From an uncultured Gammaproteobacteria bacterium (lineage in GTDB: Bacteria > Pseudomonadota > Gammaproteobacteria > Magnimaribacterales > TMED112), in contig CAJWNO010000007.1 in the NCBI GenBank assembly GCA_913044115.1, forward strand, positions 1 through 37,949: DNA of 37,949 nt. The letters run 5' to 3'. Below the pieces are notes generated by a model. It made no database searches. It had not been told where the DNA came from and saw only the letters and a program-made list of their open reading frames with translations. How positions within the stretch are numbered: the stretch's first letter is position 1; the number at the start of each line of letters is the position of its first letter. The position numbers and the translations under genes are program-made. Shown in pieces: positions 17,527-26,755 of this stretch.

Positions 17527-18945
17527 ATGGAATATGATGTAGTTGTTATTGGCGGCGGACCAGGGGGTTATGTTGCAGCAATCAAGGCATCTCAGCTTGG
17601 TCTAAAAACAGCATGCGTAGAGTTTGATGAAGATAACTCAGGAAAAATTAAATTAGGCGGCACCTGTTTAAATGTGGGCTGTATCCCATCAAAATCATTA
17701 CTTGATTCCTCTTACAAATTTCAACAAATAAGTGAAAGCTTTAATGATCATGGCATAAAGGTCTCTAAGCCAACATATGATCTAAGCAAAATGATGCAAA
17801 GGAAAGATGAGATTGTTACAAAACTTACTGGTGGAGTAGCGCATTTATTTAAGCACAATAAAGTGGAATCTATTCATGGAAAAGGAAAGCTAATATCTGC
17901 AAATGAAGTTGAAGTAACAAAATCAAAAGGAAAAAAACAAGTTCTTAAAGCAAAAAATATAATTCTTGCAACAGGCTCAAGACCAATAAATATTCCATCT
18001 GTTCCGTGGAATGGCACTACAGTAGTAGGAAGTTCAGGCGCATTAGAATTTAATAAAACACCAAAAAAATTAGCAATTATCGGTGCAGGTGTTATTGGGT
18101 TGGAATTAGGAAGTGTATGGTCAAGACTAGGATCGCATGTAGATATATACGAAGCCGAAAAATCCTTACTTCCAATGCTAGATGATGATGTTTCAAGGCT
18201 TATTGAAAGAGAGTTCAGGAAGCAGAATTTAAATATTCACTTGGGAGCATTTGTGAAAGGTTCAAAAAAATCCAGAAAAGGAGTTTCCCTCGAGATTGAA
18301 ATAGACGGTAAAGCCAATAACGTTGATTACGAAAAAGTCATTGTGGCGGTAGGTAGAAGGCCTTTCACTGAAAACCTATTGAGTGAAAATATTAATTTAT
18401 CATTAGACGAAAAAGGATTCATACCTGTCAATGATTTTTGTCAGACATCAATTGATAACGTATATGCTGTTGGCGATATTGTTAGAGGCCCTATGCTTGC
18501 ACACAAAGCTATGGAAGAAGGTGTGATGGTAGCAGAAAGAATTGCTGGCAAAAGAATGGAAGTAAATTACGATCTAGTTCCAAGCGTAATCTATACTCAC
18601 CCTGAGATTGCATGGGTAGGTAAAACTGAAAAAGATCTTAAAGCAGACAATATTGATTACAAAAAAGGAAGCTTTCCATTTTCTGCTAGTGGAAGAGCGC
18701 TAGCTTCTGGAGATTCTGTGGGATTTGTCAAAATGCTTGCTGATAAAGAAACCGATGAAGTTCTTGGAGTACAGATTTTTGGAAATTCAGCTTCAGAAAT
18801 ACTTCAGCAAGGATTAATTGGAATGGAATTTTCAGCTAGTTCAGAAGACTTTGGTCTAACAATGTTTAGTCATCCGACTGTATCAGAAGCTTTGCATGAA
18901 GCTGCATTGGCAGTAAATAAACAAGCAATTCATATAGGCAATTAA
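17527..18945 (+). CDS. lpdA: Dihydrolipoyl dehydrogenase (E3)
   Basis: Flavoprotein that reoxidises dihydrolipoamide with NAD+. It shows the FAD fold VVVIGGGPGGYVAA, the redox disulfide GGTCLNVGCIPSK, the NAD fold AIIGAGVIGLELGSVW, the FAD-binding AVGDIV and the catalytic His-Glu pair in HPTVSEALHEAA. Length 472 equals the family. Placement between sucB and sucC follows the pseudomonad order (sucAB-lpdG-sucCD) rather than the E. coli one, where lpd lies with the pyruvate dehydrogenase genes. Its stop shares one base with the sucC ATG. Confidence 0.97.
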   Translation: MEYDVVVIGGGPGGYVAAIKASQLGLKTACVEFDEDNSGKIKLGGTCLNVGCIPSKSLLDSSYKFQQISESFNDHGIKVSKPTYDLSKMMQRKDEIVTKLTGGVAHLFKHNKVESIHGKGKLISANEVEVTKSKGKKQVLKAKNIILATGSRPINIPSVPWNGTTVVGSSGALEFNKTPKKLAIIGAGVIGLELGSVWSRLGSHVDIYEAEKSLLPMLDDDVSRLIEREFRKQNLNIHLGAFVKGSKKSRKGVSLEIEIDGKANNVDYEKVIVAVGRRPFTENLLSENINLSLDEKGFIPVNDFCQTSIDNVYAVGDIVRGPMLAHKAMEEGVMVAERIAGKRMEVNYDLVPSVIYTHPEIAWVGKTEKDLKADNIDYKKGSFPFSASGRALASGDSVGFVKMLADKETDEVLGVQIFGNSASEILQQGLIGMEFSASSEDFGLTMFSHPTVSEALHEAALAVNKQAIHIGN

Positions 18946-20108
18946 TGAATCTGCACGAATTCCAAGCGAAAGAATTATTTGAATCTTATGACTTGCCGGT
19001 ATCAAAGCGTGGCTTGATTAAAGAACTATCTGATATTGATAGTGCAATTGATTCAATTGATTTTTCAAATGGCTGTGTTGCAAAAGTTCAGGCGCATACA
19101 GGTGGTCGCGGAAAAGTTGGAGGCGTCAAGCTCTGCAAAAATAAGGAAGAAATTGAAAATTTTGCCAGTTCTTGGTTAGGAAAAAATATTGTAACTAACC
19201 AAACCGACGAAGCAGGACTTCCAGTCAATATAATCACAATAGATGAATTAACCGATATAGAATCTGAACTGTATATGAGTTTAATTGTTGATAGAGCAGA
19301 TAAATGTGTCTCAATGATTGTTTCAAAGGCAGGTGGAATGAATATTGAAGAAGTTGCTGAAACGAATCCTGAAAAAATTCTTAAACTAAGATTCAAAAAA
19401 AATAATCAAGCCTTCGATAAGGAATTAGATAACTTAAGTTCTAAGTTAGGTTTCAATTCAAACCAATCAACACAATTTGAAAAAATTGTTTTGAATACTT
19501 ATAAACTTTTTATGGATAAGGATCTAAGTCTTTTAGAAATTAATCCTTTAGTTATTACCAGAAAAGGCGATCTTCATTGTTTAGATGCAAAGATAAATGT
19601 TGATGAAAATGCTTTGTATCGACAAGAAGAAATTCTAGCTAAAAGAGATGCATCACAAGAAGATCAAAGAGAATATGAGGCTAAACAACATGATCTAAGC
19701 TATGTTGCTTTAGATGGAAATATTGGTTGCATGGTAAATGGAGCCGGCTTGGCAATGGGTACTATGGATACTATAAAACTTTATGACGGTGAGCCTGCAA
19801 ATTTCCTTGATGTCGGAGGAACTGCTACAAAAGAACGAGTAGGCGAAGCATTTAAATTAATTCTCTCAGATAAAAATGTTAAAGGTATTTTAGTAAATAT
19901 CTTTGGTGGGATTGTCCGGTGCGATTTAATTGCCGAAGGTATTATCGGTGCAATTACAGACATAGATGTAAATGTACCAATTGTGGTAAGACTACAAGGC
20001 AATATGAGTGATGAAGGTAAACTTCTTCTCAATAATTCGGGTTTAAATGTAATTGGACAAGATTCTTTGATGGAAGCATCAAAAAAAATAGTGGAATTAG
20101 TTAAATGA
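18945..20108 (+). CDS. sucC: Succinyl-CoA synthetase beta subunit
   Basis: Beta subunit (ADP- or GDP-forming) of succinyl-CoA synthetase, making ATP or GTP from succinyl-CoA. It begins with [20 protein letters not shown], the canonical start. The ATP-grasp region includes [16 protein letters not shown] and LLEINPLVI, and the C-terminal ligase domain includes [20 protein letters not shown] and [17 protein letters not shown]. At 387 residues it is the E. coli length (388). It overlaps sucD by four bases (ATGA). Confidence 0.97.
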   Translation: MNLHEFQAKELFESYDLPVSKRGLIKELSDIDSAIDSIDFSNGCVAKVQAHTGGRGKVGGVKLCKNKEEIENFASSWLGKNIVTNQTDEAGLPVNIITIDELTDIESELYMSLIVDRADKCVSMIVSKAGGMNIEEVAETNPEKILKLRFKKNNQAFDKELDNLSSKLGFNSNQSTQFEKIVLNTYKLFMDKDLSLLEINPLVITRKGDLHCLDAKINVDENALYRQEEILAKRDASQEDQREYEAKQHDLSYVALDGNIGCMVNGAGLAMGTMDTIKLYDGEPANFLDVGGTATKERVGEAFKLILSDKNVKGILVNIFGGIVRCDLIAEGIIGAITDIDVNVPIVVRLQGNMSDEGKLLLNNSGLNVIGQDSLMEASKKIVELVK

Positions 20109-20977
20109 GCATTCTTATTGATAAAGATACCAAAGCTATTTTTCAGGGATTTACAGGTTCGCAAGCGACTATGCATGCTGAACAATGTATTGCTTATGGA
20201 ACTAATATTGTTGGTGGAGTAACACCTGGCAAAGGCGGCCAACAACATTTAAATTTACCGGTTTTTAACAGTGTAAAAGAGGCAGTTGATAAGACAGATG
20301 CAGATACTTCGGTGATTTTTGTTCCTGCAAGATTTTCTAAGGCAGCAATTATTGAGGCAGCAGAAAATGGTATTAAGCTCATTATATGCATAACTGAGGG
20401 TGTTCCTGTTCTAGATATGATAGAAGTTACTGAGACTCTTAGTAGTTTTCCTGAAACAAGACTCGTTGGACCAAACTGTCCAGGAGTAATAACGCCCGGA
20501 GCAGCAAAGCTTGGCATAATGCCAGCCTCAATTCATAAACAAGGAACAGTTGGAATAGTATCAAGGTCTGGTACTTTAACTTACGAAGCAGTAAATCAAA
20601 CAACTGAAGCTGGCTTGGGCCAAAGCACTTGTGTTGGTATTGGGGGTGATCCAATAAACGGAACATCTTTTATTGATTGTTTAAAAATGTTCCAGGGAGA
20701 TACCCAAACAGAATCGATAGTTATGGTCGGAGAGATTGGTGGTAATGCTGAAGAGGAAGCTGCTGAATATATAAAAGAAAACGTTACTAAACCAGTTGTT
20801 TCATATATAGCAGGAGTCACAGCGCCAAAAGGAAAGCGAATGGGTCATGCTGGCGCTATAATTTCAGGCGGTAAAGGAACTGCTCAGGACAAATTTAAAG
20901 CTTTAGAAAGTGCTGGTGTTTCAGTTGTTACCGATTTGAATCTAATTGGCTCAAGATTAATAGAGCTTCTTAAGTAA
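20105..20977 (+). CDS. sucD: Succinyl-CoA synthetase alpha subunit
   Basis: Alpha subunit carrying the phospho-histidine. Family segments: [21 protein letters not shown] and GGVTPGKGG in the CoA-binding fold, [33 protein letters not shown], and the active-site histidine in [18 protein letters not shown]. Length 290 (E. coli 289). It is the last gene of the sdh-suc block. Its final 21 bases overlap the 3' end of a MATE exporter gene on the opposite strand, so there is no intergenic terminator between the convergent genes. Confidence 0.97.
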   Translation: MSILIDKDTKAIFQGFTGSQATMHAEQCIAYGTNIVGGVTPGKGGQQHLNLPVFNSVKEAVDKTDADTSVIFVPARFSKAAIIEAAENGIKLIICITEGVPVLDMIEVTETLSSFPETRLVGPNCPGVITPGAAKLGIMPASIHKQGTVGIVSRSGTLTYEAVNQTTEAGLGQSTCVGIGGDPINGTSFIDCLKMFQGDTQTESIVMVGEIGGNAEEEAAEYIKENVTKPVVSYIAGVTAPKGKRMGHAGAIISGGKGTAQDKFKALESAGVSVVTDLNLIGSRLIELLK

Positions 20978-22312
20978 CTTCTTTTTATATTTTAGTCTCA
21001 AAGCATTCAATATAGCACTTATCGCTATACCAATAATCATACCAATCCAAATTCCCTCAGCTTCATTAGGTACTCCTGCATAATTACTAAAAGCCAAAAA
21101 TATGCCTATTGGTAAAGCAAAGAACCAATAAGAAATTATTAAATTCACCATCGTTGCGAAAGTATCTTTATGGCCTCTGAGAGATCCAATAGCAGAGAAA
21201 CCAATAGCATCTGGCACTTGGAAGATAGCTGCAAGCATTAATAACCCAATAGCTTTTGCAATTACAGGTAATTCTGTAGTGTATAAGCTTATTAAAAACT
21301 CACCGCCAACAATTATTAAAATAAAATTCAATATAGCTACGAAAAAAGAAAGCCTAAGACTAAAATTTGCTGCATAGTTTGCCTTTGAAAAACTTTTTTC
21401 TCCTATTAAGTTCCCAACCCTAATAGCAGAGGCTAATCCTAGAGATAATGGCAGCATAAATAAGAGACCAACAATGTTTATTGCAATTGTGTGAGCTGCT
21501 AATGATGTAGCTCCAAATAGTGAGATGACCAAAGCTGCACCACTAAACATACTTAATTCCACAAAAATCCCAAAACTAATTGGTCCTCCTATTCGAATTA
21601 ATTCAATAGCACTTTTAATGTCTGGCAGAACAAATTCTCCATAAATGAAAGCTTGTTTATATTGTTTAAGGACTATTGTAGCTAACCACATTGTGCCTAA
21701 ACCCAAAAAACTGATTATTGATGTTGCAATACCACAACCAATACCACCAAAACCAAAATGGAAGATAAAAATATAGTTCAAAGGTATATTAAGAAGGAAT
21801 CCTAATGTACCTATTATAAAGACTATTTTTGTTTGAGTTATGCCTTCACTATAGTTTCTTAAAGCTTGATAAAGGGTTATTGGTATAGCTCCAAAGGCAA
21901 CAGCTTTCAGGTACCCAAGACTTACCCTACTTATATTCTCCTCTGTTCCTAAAAGATTAATAATTATTCCAGCATTAAAAAGAAGAAAACTAAAAATTGC
22001 TCCAATTACTAAGCTAACCCATAAAAATTTTCTGGTTTTAAGTTTTATTTGATCGAATTCCTTTGCGCCAAAATGTTGTGCAATTATAGGTGCAATTCCA
22101 AACATTACCCCTGCCGTTAAAAAATATAGGGGATTAAAGATGGAGGCTCCTAAACCAACTCCTGCAAGGTCATTTGCTGAGTAGTATCCAGCCATAATAT
22201 AGTCAGTGGTTGTCATTGCATACATTACTAACTGACTCCCAAGTATGGGTAGACCAATCTTTTTAAAAATATTTGCTTCTTTTGAAAAATTAACCGAATT
22301 GAATTTGAACAT
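20957..22312 (-). CDS. MATE family multidrug/Na+ antiporter (NorM-type)
   Basis: Inner-membrane exporter of 451 residues with about 12 hydrophobic segments in two pseudo-symmetric halves. The start [39 protein letters not shown] is typical of NorM-like MATE proteins, as are [23 protein letters not shown] (helix 2) and the second-half equivalents [20 protein letters not shown] and [16 protein letters not shown]. The family extrudes cationic drugs or metabolites using Na+ or H+ gradients; the substrate here cannot be told. It is convergent with sucD (21-base overlap) and divergent from the acyltransferase gene. Confidence 0.9.
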   Translation of the reverse strand: MFKFNSVNFSKEANIFKKIGLPILGSQLVMYAMTTTDYIMAGYYSANDLAGVGLGASIFNPLYFLTAGVMFGIAPIIAQHFGAKEFDQIKLKTRKFLWVSLVIGAIFSFLLFNAGIIINLLGTEENISRVSLGYLKAVAFGAIPITLYQALRNYSEGITQTKIVFIIGTLGFLLNIPLNYIFIFHFGFGGIGCGIATSIISFLGLGTMWLATIVLKQYKQAFIYGEFVLPDIKSAIELIRIGGPISFGIFVELSMFSGAALVISLFGATSLAAHTIAINIVGLLFMLPLSLGLASAIRVGNLIGEKSFSKANYAANFSLRLSFFVAILNFILIIVGGEFLISLYTTELPVIAKAIGLLMLAAIFQVPDAIGFSAIGSLRGHKDTFATMVNLIISYWFFALPIGIFLAFSNYAGVPNEAEGIWIGMIIGIAISAILNALRLKYKKKLLKKLY

Positions 22313-22317
22313 CTAGG

Positions 22318-22332
22318 AAGCTATTCTAGCTT
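22318..22332. repeat. Perfect 15-base inverted repeat in the divergent MATE/acyltransferase promoter
   Basis: AAGCTA-TTC-TAGCTT, with six-base arms and a three-base centre. It lies six bases upstream of the MATE start codon and directly abuts the TATAAT at 22332-22337 that faces the acyltransferase. It could be an operator for a dimeric regulator, but one short palindrome in AT-rich DNA can also be chance. Confidence 0.4.
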
Positions 22333-22361
22333 ATAATTAGACTTGGAGCTTAATCATCAAC
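22332..22361 (+). promoter_or_regulatory. -10 box, Shine-Dalgarno and possible ATC start for the acyltransferase
   Basis: TATAAT at 22332-22337 is followed by GGAG at 22345-22348 and then two ATC codons, at 22353 and 22356, in the acyltransferase frame. The second is seven bases after GGAG, an ideal spacing. No ATG, GTG or TTG occurs in this frame before 22467. This arrangement suggests a non-canonical AUC start, or an ATG changed to ATC in this sequence. Confidence 0.5.
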
Positions 22362-22466
22362 ATAGAAAAAAGACCGTTCTGGCTTAAACATTTTTTTAAT
22401 GCGATAAGTTCGTTCTACATACATCATTTTCTAAAACCTAAATTTAAAAATTTTGGCAAACATGTA

Positions 22467-23069
22467 ATGATCCTTAACCCTCAACATTTAAAAATTTTCG
22501 GTAATAATATTTCAGTAGGAGACTATGCAACTTTAATTACGGCACCGGATAAGCGCATAGATTTATCAACCTGGGAAACTGACAAAATAAATGGAGATAT
22601 ATCTCTTGGGGCATACATCTTAATATCACCTGGAACCAGTATTAGAAGTGCAAAAAAAATCACTATTGGTGAATCAACTATGATTGCTTCAGATGTAACT
22701 ATTACTGACTCAGATTGGCATGGCATCTATGATCGTACAGATTATGTGGCAACACCAAAGGAAGTAGTTATTGAAGACAATGTTTGGATTGGAGAAAAAT
22801 CAATTATTCTCAAAGGCACAAAGATTGGTAAAAACAGTATCATTGGAGCAGGTTCAGTAGTAAGCGGAGAGATCCCAGAAAATGTTGTATATGCTGGCAA
22901 TCCAGCACGGGAAGTAAAAAAACTAGATCAAGAAGATTTTATTACCAGAAAATCACTTTTTGGTGAATCATCTACGTATCTTGATGACTTGCTTACTATT
23001 GAAAAGAAAACGCTTGAAAATAACACTTTTTTTGGATGGGTAAAATCAATTTTTTGGCCAAAAAAATGA
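22467..23069 (+). CDS. Left-handed beta-helix (hexapeptide) acyltransferase; coding extends upstream of this ATG
   Basis: Hexapeptide-repeat transferase of the WcaF/LacA/maltose-acetyltransferase-like superfamily. Repeats such as IGAGSVVSGEIPENVVYAGNPAREV and the active-site-like DSDWHGIYDRTD are clear; the acceptor is unknown. Listed coordinates start at the first ATG (200 residues). The frame is open upstream to 22341 and encodes NIEKRPFWLKHFF...FLKPKFKNFGKHV, which resembles the usual N-terminus of this family (KRPxWLK...FLxPxFxxLG), so the real protein is probably about 237 residues starting near 22356. The stop overlaps the pdxB ATG (ATGA). Not part of a visible polysaccharide cluster. 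Confidence 0.85.
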   Translation: MILNPQHLKIFGNNISVGDYATLITAPDKRIDLSTWETDKINGDISLGAYILISPGTSIRSAKKITIGESTMIASDVTITDSDWHGIYDRTDYVATPKEVVIEDNVWIGEKSIILKGTKIGKNSIIGAGSVVSGEIPENVVYAGNPAREVKKLDQEDFITRKSLFGESSTYLDDLLTIEKKTLENNTFFGWVKSIFWPKK

Positions 23070-24163
23070 AAATTCTAATTGATCGCAACATTCCATATGT
23101 TGAACACTTTTTTCATGACCACCTTGAAAAAATTGAATATTTCTCAGATCAAAACTTTGATATTGAGAAAGTGAAGGAAGATTCTATTGTTGTTGTAAGA
23201 TCAACTTATAAAACGCATGGAAAAAACATTCCTAAGTCTGTGAAATTTATTTGTTCTGCATCAACAGGCGAAGATCATATCGATAAGAATGCTTTAGATA
23301 AAATGAATATTCCTTATGCTTTTTCAACAGGTGCTAATGCAATAGCTGTTAGGGAATATGTCTTGTCTTGTATTGCACTTATGTTGCAAGAAAATAAACT
23401 CAATAAAAATGATCCAGCGCTAATAATTGGTTGCGGTAACATCGGTGAAGGCATTTTTAAAGTTCTTCAATATTTTGGTTTTGATGTAAGTACTTATGAT
23501 CCTTATAAGCCATGCACAAACAGTAATGAAAGCATAGAAGGGTATAGTCTTATCTCATTACATGTCCCGCTCACAAAATCCTCAGAGTCTGAGCATTTCA
23601 CAGAAAACCTTTTTTGTGCTGCAAAATTTGAAATGTGCAAAGAGGGGGCAATTGTTGTCAACACATCGAGAGGAGGTGTTGTATCTGAAAAAGATTTTCT
23701 AGAGTTCAATAGAGACAAAGATTGTATTCACTTAATTTCTGATGTTTATGAAAATGAACCTTCTATTAATAAAGATTTTTTTGAAAAGAACTTATTTGGA
23801 ACGCCACACATAGCTGGACACTCTCAGTATGCTCGTTATCAAATGACAAAAATGGCATACGAAAATATAGCTGATTTCCTCGGGGTCACAATTTATGAAA
23901 AAAACAATACTTTAAAAAATAAGATTATCAGTTTTGACAAAAATACTTTTGATCGCGACATACAAGAATTTGGTTTGCCGATATCTTTAATGCTCGATAC
24001 CTATAATCCCAAACTAGACCATTTTGATTGCTCTGATTTCAAAAAGATTCGTGATAATTACAACAACAGGATTGGATACTCGCAGGTATCGATCCAAAAC
24101 TGTGATTGTAAGTCTGATCTAAGAGCTCTTAAGATGCTTGGATTTAAAGTCGAAGAGAATTAA
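23066..24163 (+). CDS. pdxB: Erythronate-4-phosphate dehydrogenase
   Basis: NAD-dependent D-2-hydroxyacid dehydrogenase-family enzyme of the DXP-independent pyridoxal phosphate pathway. The ORF track starts at 23036; the ATG at 23066 is chosen because MKILIDRNIPYVEHFF matches the PdxB start (MKILVDENMPY). Family features: GANAIAVREYVLSCIALML, the Rossmann loop IIGCGNIGEGIFKVLQYFG, the catalytic region NTSRGGVVSE with Arg, Glu in VYENEP, and His in TPHIAGHSQYAR. A C-terminal dimerisation segment (about 285-365) distinguishes PdxB from SerA. Length 365 (E. coli 378). The product chain leads to PLP, the cofactor of IscS. Confidence 0.92.
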   Translation: MKILIDRNIPYVEHFFHDHLEKIEYFSDQNFDIEKVKEDSIVVVRSTYKTHGKNIPKSVKFICSASTGEDHIDKNALDKMNIPYAFSTGANAIAVREYVLSCIALMLQENKLNKNDPALIIGCGNIGEGIFKVLQYFGFDVSTYDPYKPCTNSNESIEGYSLISLHVPLTKSSESEHFTENLFCAAKFEMCKEGAIVVNTSRGGVVSEKDFLEFNRDKDCIHLISDVYENEPSINKDFFEKNLFGTPHIAGHSQYARYQMTKMAYENIADFLGVTIYEKNNTLKNKIISFDKNTFDRDIQEFGLPISLMLDTYNPKLDHFDCSDFKKIRDNYNNRIGYSQVSIQNCDCKSDLRALKMLGFKVEEN

Positions 24164-24168
24164 AAATA

Positions 24169-24174
24169 GTACAA
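24169..24174 (+). promoter_or_regulatory. TACAAT -10-like box immediately upstream of msrB
   Basis: TACAAT lies eight bases before the msrB ATG at 24183, in the 19-base gap after pdxB. If used, transcription would start within one or two bases of the ATG, giving a leaderless mRNA. No Shine-Dalgarno sequence precedes this ATG. Support is positional only. Confidence 0.3.
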
Positions 24175-24182
24175 TTTAGATA

Positions 24183-24566
24183 ATGAAAAAAATTAATGAC
24201 TCGCTTACTGAAGAAGAGCTTATTGTGTTGAGAGATAAAGGCACTGAAAGACCATTTACAGGAAAATTTAACGCTTTTTTTGAGGATGGAATTTATAGGT
24301 GTAAAAACTGTAATCAGGAGTTATTTAAGTCAGATACTAAATTTGATGCTGGCTGCGGATGGCCAAGTTTCTATGAAGCAGCAAATGAGGAAGCTATCAT
24401 TTATAAAGAAGATAACTCAATTTTTGGTAGACCGCGAACTGAAATATTATGTTCTGGTTGTAATGGTCATTTGGGGCATGTTTTTGAAGATGGCCCAGTA
24501 GAAAAAACCGGTCTAAGGTATTGTGTAAATTCAATATCGATGGACTTTGAATCAGAGAATAAATAA
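24183..24566 (+). CDS. msrB: Peptide-methionine (R)-S-oxide reductase
   Basis: Repairs methionine R-sulfoxide in proteins. The zinc-binding CxxC pairs are CKNCNQE and CSGCNGHLGHVFEDGP, the CGWPSFYEA loop is present, and the catalytic cysteine is in RYCVNSISM near the C-terminus. Length 127 is at the compact end of the family (E. coli 137). The next gene, murJ, begins with TTG directly after its stop codon. A 73-residue ORF in another frame inside it is a shadow. Confidence 0.95.
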   Translation: MKKINDSLTEEELIVLRDKGTERPFTGKFNAFFEDGIYRCKNCNQELFKSDTKFDAGCGWPSFYEAANEEAIIYKEDNSIFGRPRTEILCSGCNGHLGHVFEDGPVEKTGLRYCVNSISMDFESENK

Positions 24567-25874
24567 TTGAAAATTTCGAATTTTTGGAAATCTTCCTTTG
24601 GTTTTTCAGCCTTAACATTTATTTCTAGGATTTTCGGGTACGTAAGAGATTTATTGTTCTCATCCATATTAGGTGCCAGTGTTATACATGACATTTTTGT
24701 TGTAATTTTTAAAATTCCGAACGTTTTTAGAAGTTTTTTTGGAGAAGGTGCTTTAGCTCAATCATTAACGCCTAGCATAATTGAAGCAAAAGAAAATTTA
24801 CGTGAATTTTTGAATCAAATTTTTACAATTTTATTTACGGTCCTTTTAGCTTTTGTACTATTTGTTATTCTGTTTCCGTCAATTTTTGTGAGTATTTTTG
24901 CTCCTGGTTTCATTTCTGATGAATTAAAATTTCTTGCAGCTACTGAATTCCTAACGTATGTCTTTCCTTATATTTTGCTTATCTCACTTGTAGCTTTTTT
25001 TGGGGCAATCCAAAATTCCAAGAAAAAATTCCAAGTTGTTGCTGCTACTCCTATATTATTTAATTTAACCTTAATTACTTTTGCGTTCTTTGCTGAGGAT
25101 CTTTCCTTAAAAGTTATAGGAACTTCAGTTATTGTGGCAGGTATATTGCAACTACTTCTTAATCTGGTGGTTACAAGTAGGCTGGGTTATTTTCCAAGCT
25201 TTACTAAAAAATTCAATAACAGAATACTAAATTCATTTTTTGCAAGATTCCTTCCCGCAATATTAGCGGCTGGTGTTTATCAGCTAAATGTATTGATTGA
25301 TACAATCTTTGCTTCTTTCTTAATATCAGGTAGTCCAACATGGCTGTACTTATCTGATAGGTTGATTCAGTTTCCGATGGGATTATTTGGCGTAGCAATT
25401 GCGCTAGTTGCTCTACCAGACCTAACTGAACAGCTTATAAGTAAGAATAAAAAAGAGTTTATGAAAGTCTTTTATAAGGGTTTCATTTCAACATTCTTAT
25501 TGGGGCTTTTATCTGGATTATTTTATGTGCTTCTCTCATACCAGATTATTCAACTATTATTTTTTAGAGGAGAATTCACAAGTTTTGACGTGAATATGAC
25601 CTCATCTAGTCTAATTGCTTACTCATATGCATTGCCATTTTTATTGAGCTCAAAATTTTTTAATAGCGTGTTTTTTGCTGCATCAAAAACTAGGATTGTT
25701 CTTTTACTAGGATCAGTATCTTTGTTAATAAACTTGATACTTAACTATTTATTCATTTTTACATATGATTGGGGCCATGTAGGTCTGGCATTAGCAACGA
25801 CATTCGCTGCCATGACAGTATGGTTGCTGGCTATAATTTTTATTTTTAGGATGAATTCACAAAGAGCGATATGA
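24567..25874 (+). CDS. murJ: Lipid II flippase MurJ, C-terminally short
   Basis: MOP-superfamily flippase that moves lipid II to the periplasmic side for peptidoglycan synthesis. The N-terminus is typical (SRIFGYVRDLLFSSILGA, then FKIPNVFRSFFGEGALAQSLTPS), with the essential arginines of helices 1 and 2 visible; YLSDRLIQFPMGLFGVAIA in helix 8 carries another. Starts at TTG 24567, immediately after the msrB stop. The protein is 435 residues against 511 in E. coli. Alignment by eye ends after the segment equivalent to TM12 (GLALATTFAAMTVWLLAII), so TM13-14 are missing. ribF overlaps its stop (ATGA), so no remnant follows. The murJ-ribF-ileS-lspA order is standard. Confidence 0.92.
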   Translation: MKISNFWKSSFGFSALTFISRIFGYVRDLLFSSILGASVIHDIFVVIFKIPNVFRSFFGEGALAQSLTPSIIEAKENLREFLNQIFTILFTVLLAFVLFVILFPSIFVSIFAPGFISDELKFLAATEFLTYVFPYILLISLVAFFGAIQNSKKKFQVVAATPILFNLTLITFAFFAEDLSLKVIGTSVIVAGILQLLLNLVVTSRLGYFPSFTKKFNNRILNSFFARFLPAILAAGVYQLNVLIDTIFASFLISGSPTWLYLSDRLIQFPMGLFGVAIALVALPDLTEQLISKNKKEFMKVFYKGFISTFLLGLLSGLFYVLLSYQIIQLLFFRGEFTSFDVNMTSSSLIAYSYALPFLLSSKFFNSVFFAASKTRIVLLLGSVSLLINLILNYLFIFTYDWGHVGLALATTFAAMTVWLLAIIFIFRMNSQRAI

Positions 25875-26755
25875 GTATAGGTTTTTCAGCAACAATAGGA
25901 AATTTTGATGGTGTACATTTAGGCCATCAAGATTTAATTGATAATGTAAAAGAAGCTGCAAAGAAAAATAATTTAAAAACTAAGGTATTAACATTTAATC
26001 CATACCCTTTTGAATTTTTTCAATGGAATAAAAAAAGAATACTTTCTGAGTTAGATAAAAAAATAATTTTTGATGAACTCGAGATAGATGTTGTCCAATC
26101 GATTGAATTTAATGAAAAATTTCGAAGCCAAACGGCCAATGAATTCTTCATTAATTATTTGGTAAATGAGAATGTAAGGCACCTAATTGTTGGTAAAGAT
26201 TTTAAATTTGGTAAAGACCGTTTGGGTAACTTAGATCTTTTATCAAAACTTTGTGCTGAAAGTGAAATTCAATTAAATGTTATAGATGACTTTAAGACTG
26301 AGGGCACAAAAATTAGTAGCACACTTATCAGAGAGCATCTTTCCAATGCAAAGTTCAAAGAGGCTTCTGGGTGTCTAGGAAGGCCTTACGTAATATCTGG
26401 TGAAGTGATAAAAGGAAAAAGCCTAGGAAAAAGAATATCTACTCCAACTGCCAATATAAAAATTGATAATGTTGATTTCTGCTTTAGTGGTGTTTATTTA
26501 GGAAAAACATCAATAGAAAACGAAAACTATTTTTGCATAGTAAATTTTGGCCCAAAGCCAACTTTTGATGATTACCGACAATCACTTGAAGCCCATATTC
26601 TAGAATTTGACAAAAATATCTACGATCAGGCATTGAGCATTGAATTTTTATGTAAAATTAGAGATCAAGTTAAATTTAACTCAGTTGAAGAACTCAAGAT
26701 TCAAATCAATGAAGACAAAAATAAGGCAAGGGAGCTAGTAAAGGTTTATGAGTGA
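25871..26755 (+). CDS. ribF: Bifunctional riboflavin kinase / FMN adenylyltransferase
   Basis: Makes FMN and FAD from riboflavin. The N-terminal adenylyltransferase domain has GNFDGVHLGHQ (residues 8-18) and the ISSTLIR motif (about 155-161). The C-terminal kinase domain (about 170-294) shows GRPYVISGEVIKGKSLGKR and TPTANI. Length 294 (E. coli 313). The flavins are used by SdhA and LpdA in this window. It overlaps both murJ (four bases) and ileS (eight bases). Confidence 0.96.
   Translation: MSIGFSATIGNFDGVHLGHQDLIDNVKEAAKKNNLKTKVLTFNPYPFEFFQWNKKRILSELDKKIIFDELEIDVVQSIEFNEKFRSQTANEFFINYLVNENVRHLIVGKDFKFGKDRLGNLDLLSKLCAESEIQLNVIDDFKTEGTKISSTLIREHLSNAKFKEASGCLGRPYVISGEVIKGKSLGKRISTPTANIKIDNVDFCFSGVYLGKTSIENENYFCIVNFGPKPTFDDYRQSLEAHILEFDKNIYDQALSIEFLCKIRDQVKFNSVEELKIQINEDKNKARELVKVYE

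Noticed and set aside
19781-20248. 155-residue minus-strand ORF across the sucC/sucD junction
   Set aside because: Shadow of two strongly conserved genes; composition (Ser/Thr/Ile-rich) is typical of antisense translation of AT-rich coding sequence.
23036-23065. Upstream pdxB start given in the ORF track
   Set aside because: The extra ten residues have no counterpart in PdxB; ATG 23066 matches the family start and forms an ATGA overlap with the preceding gene.
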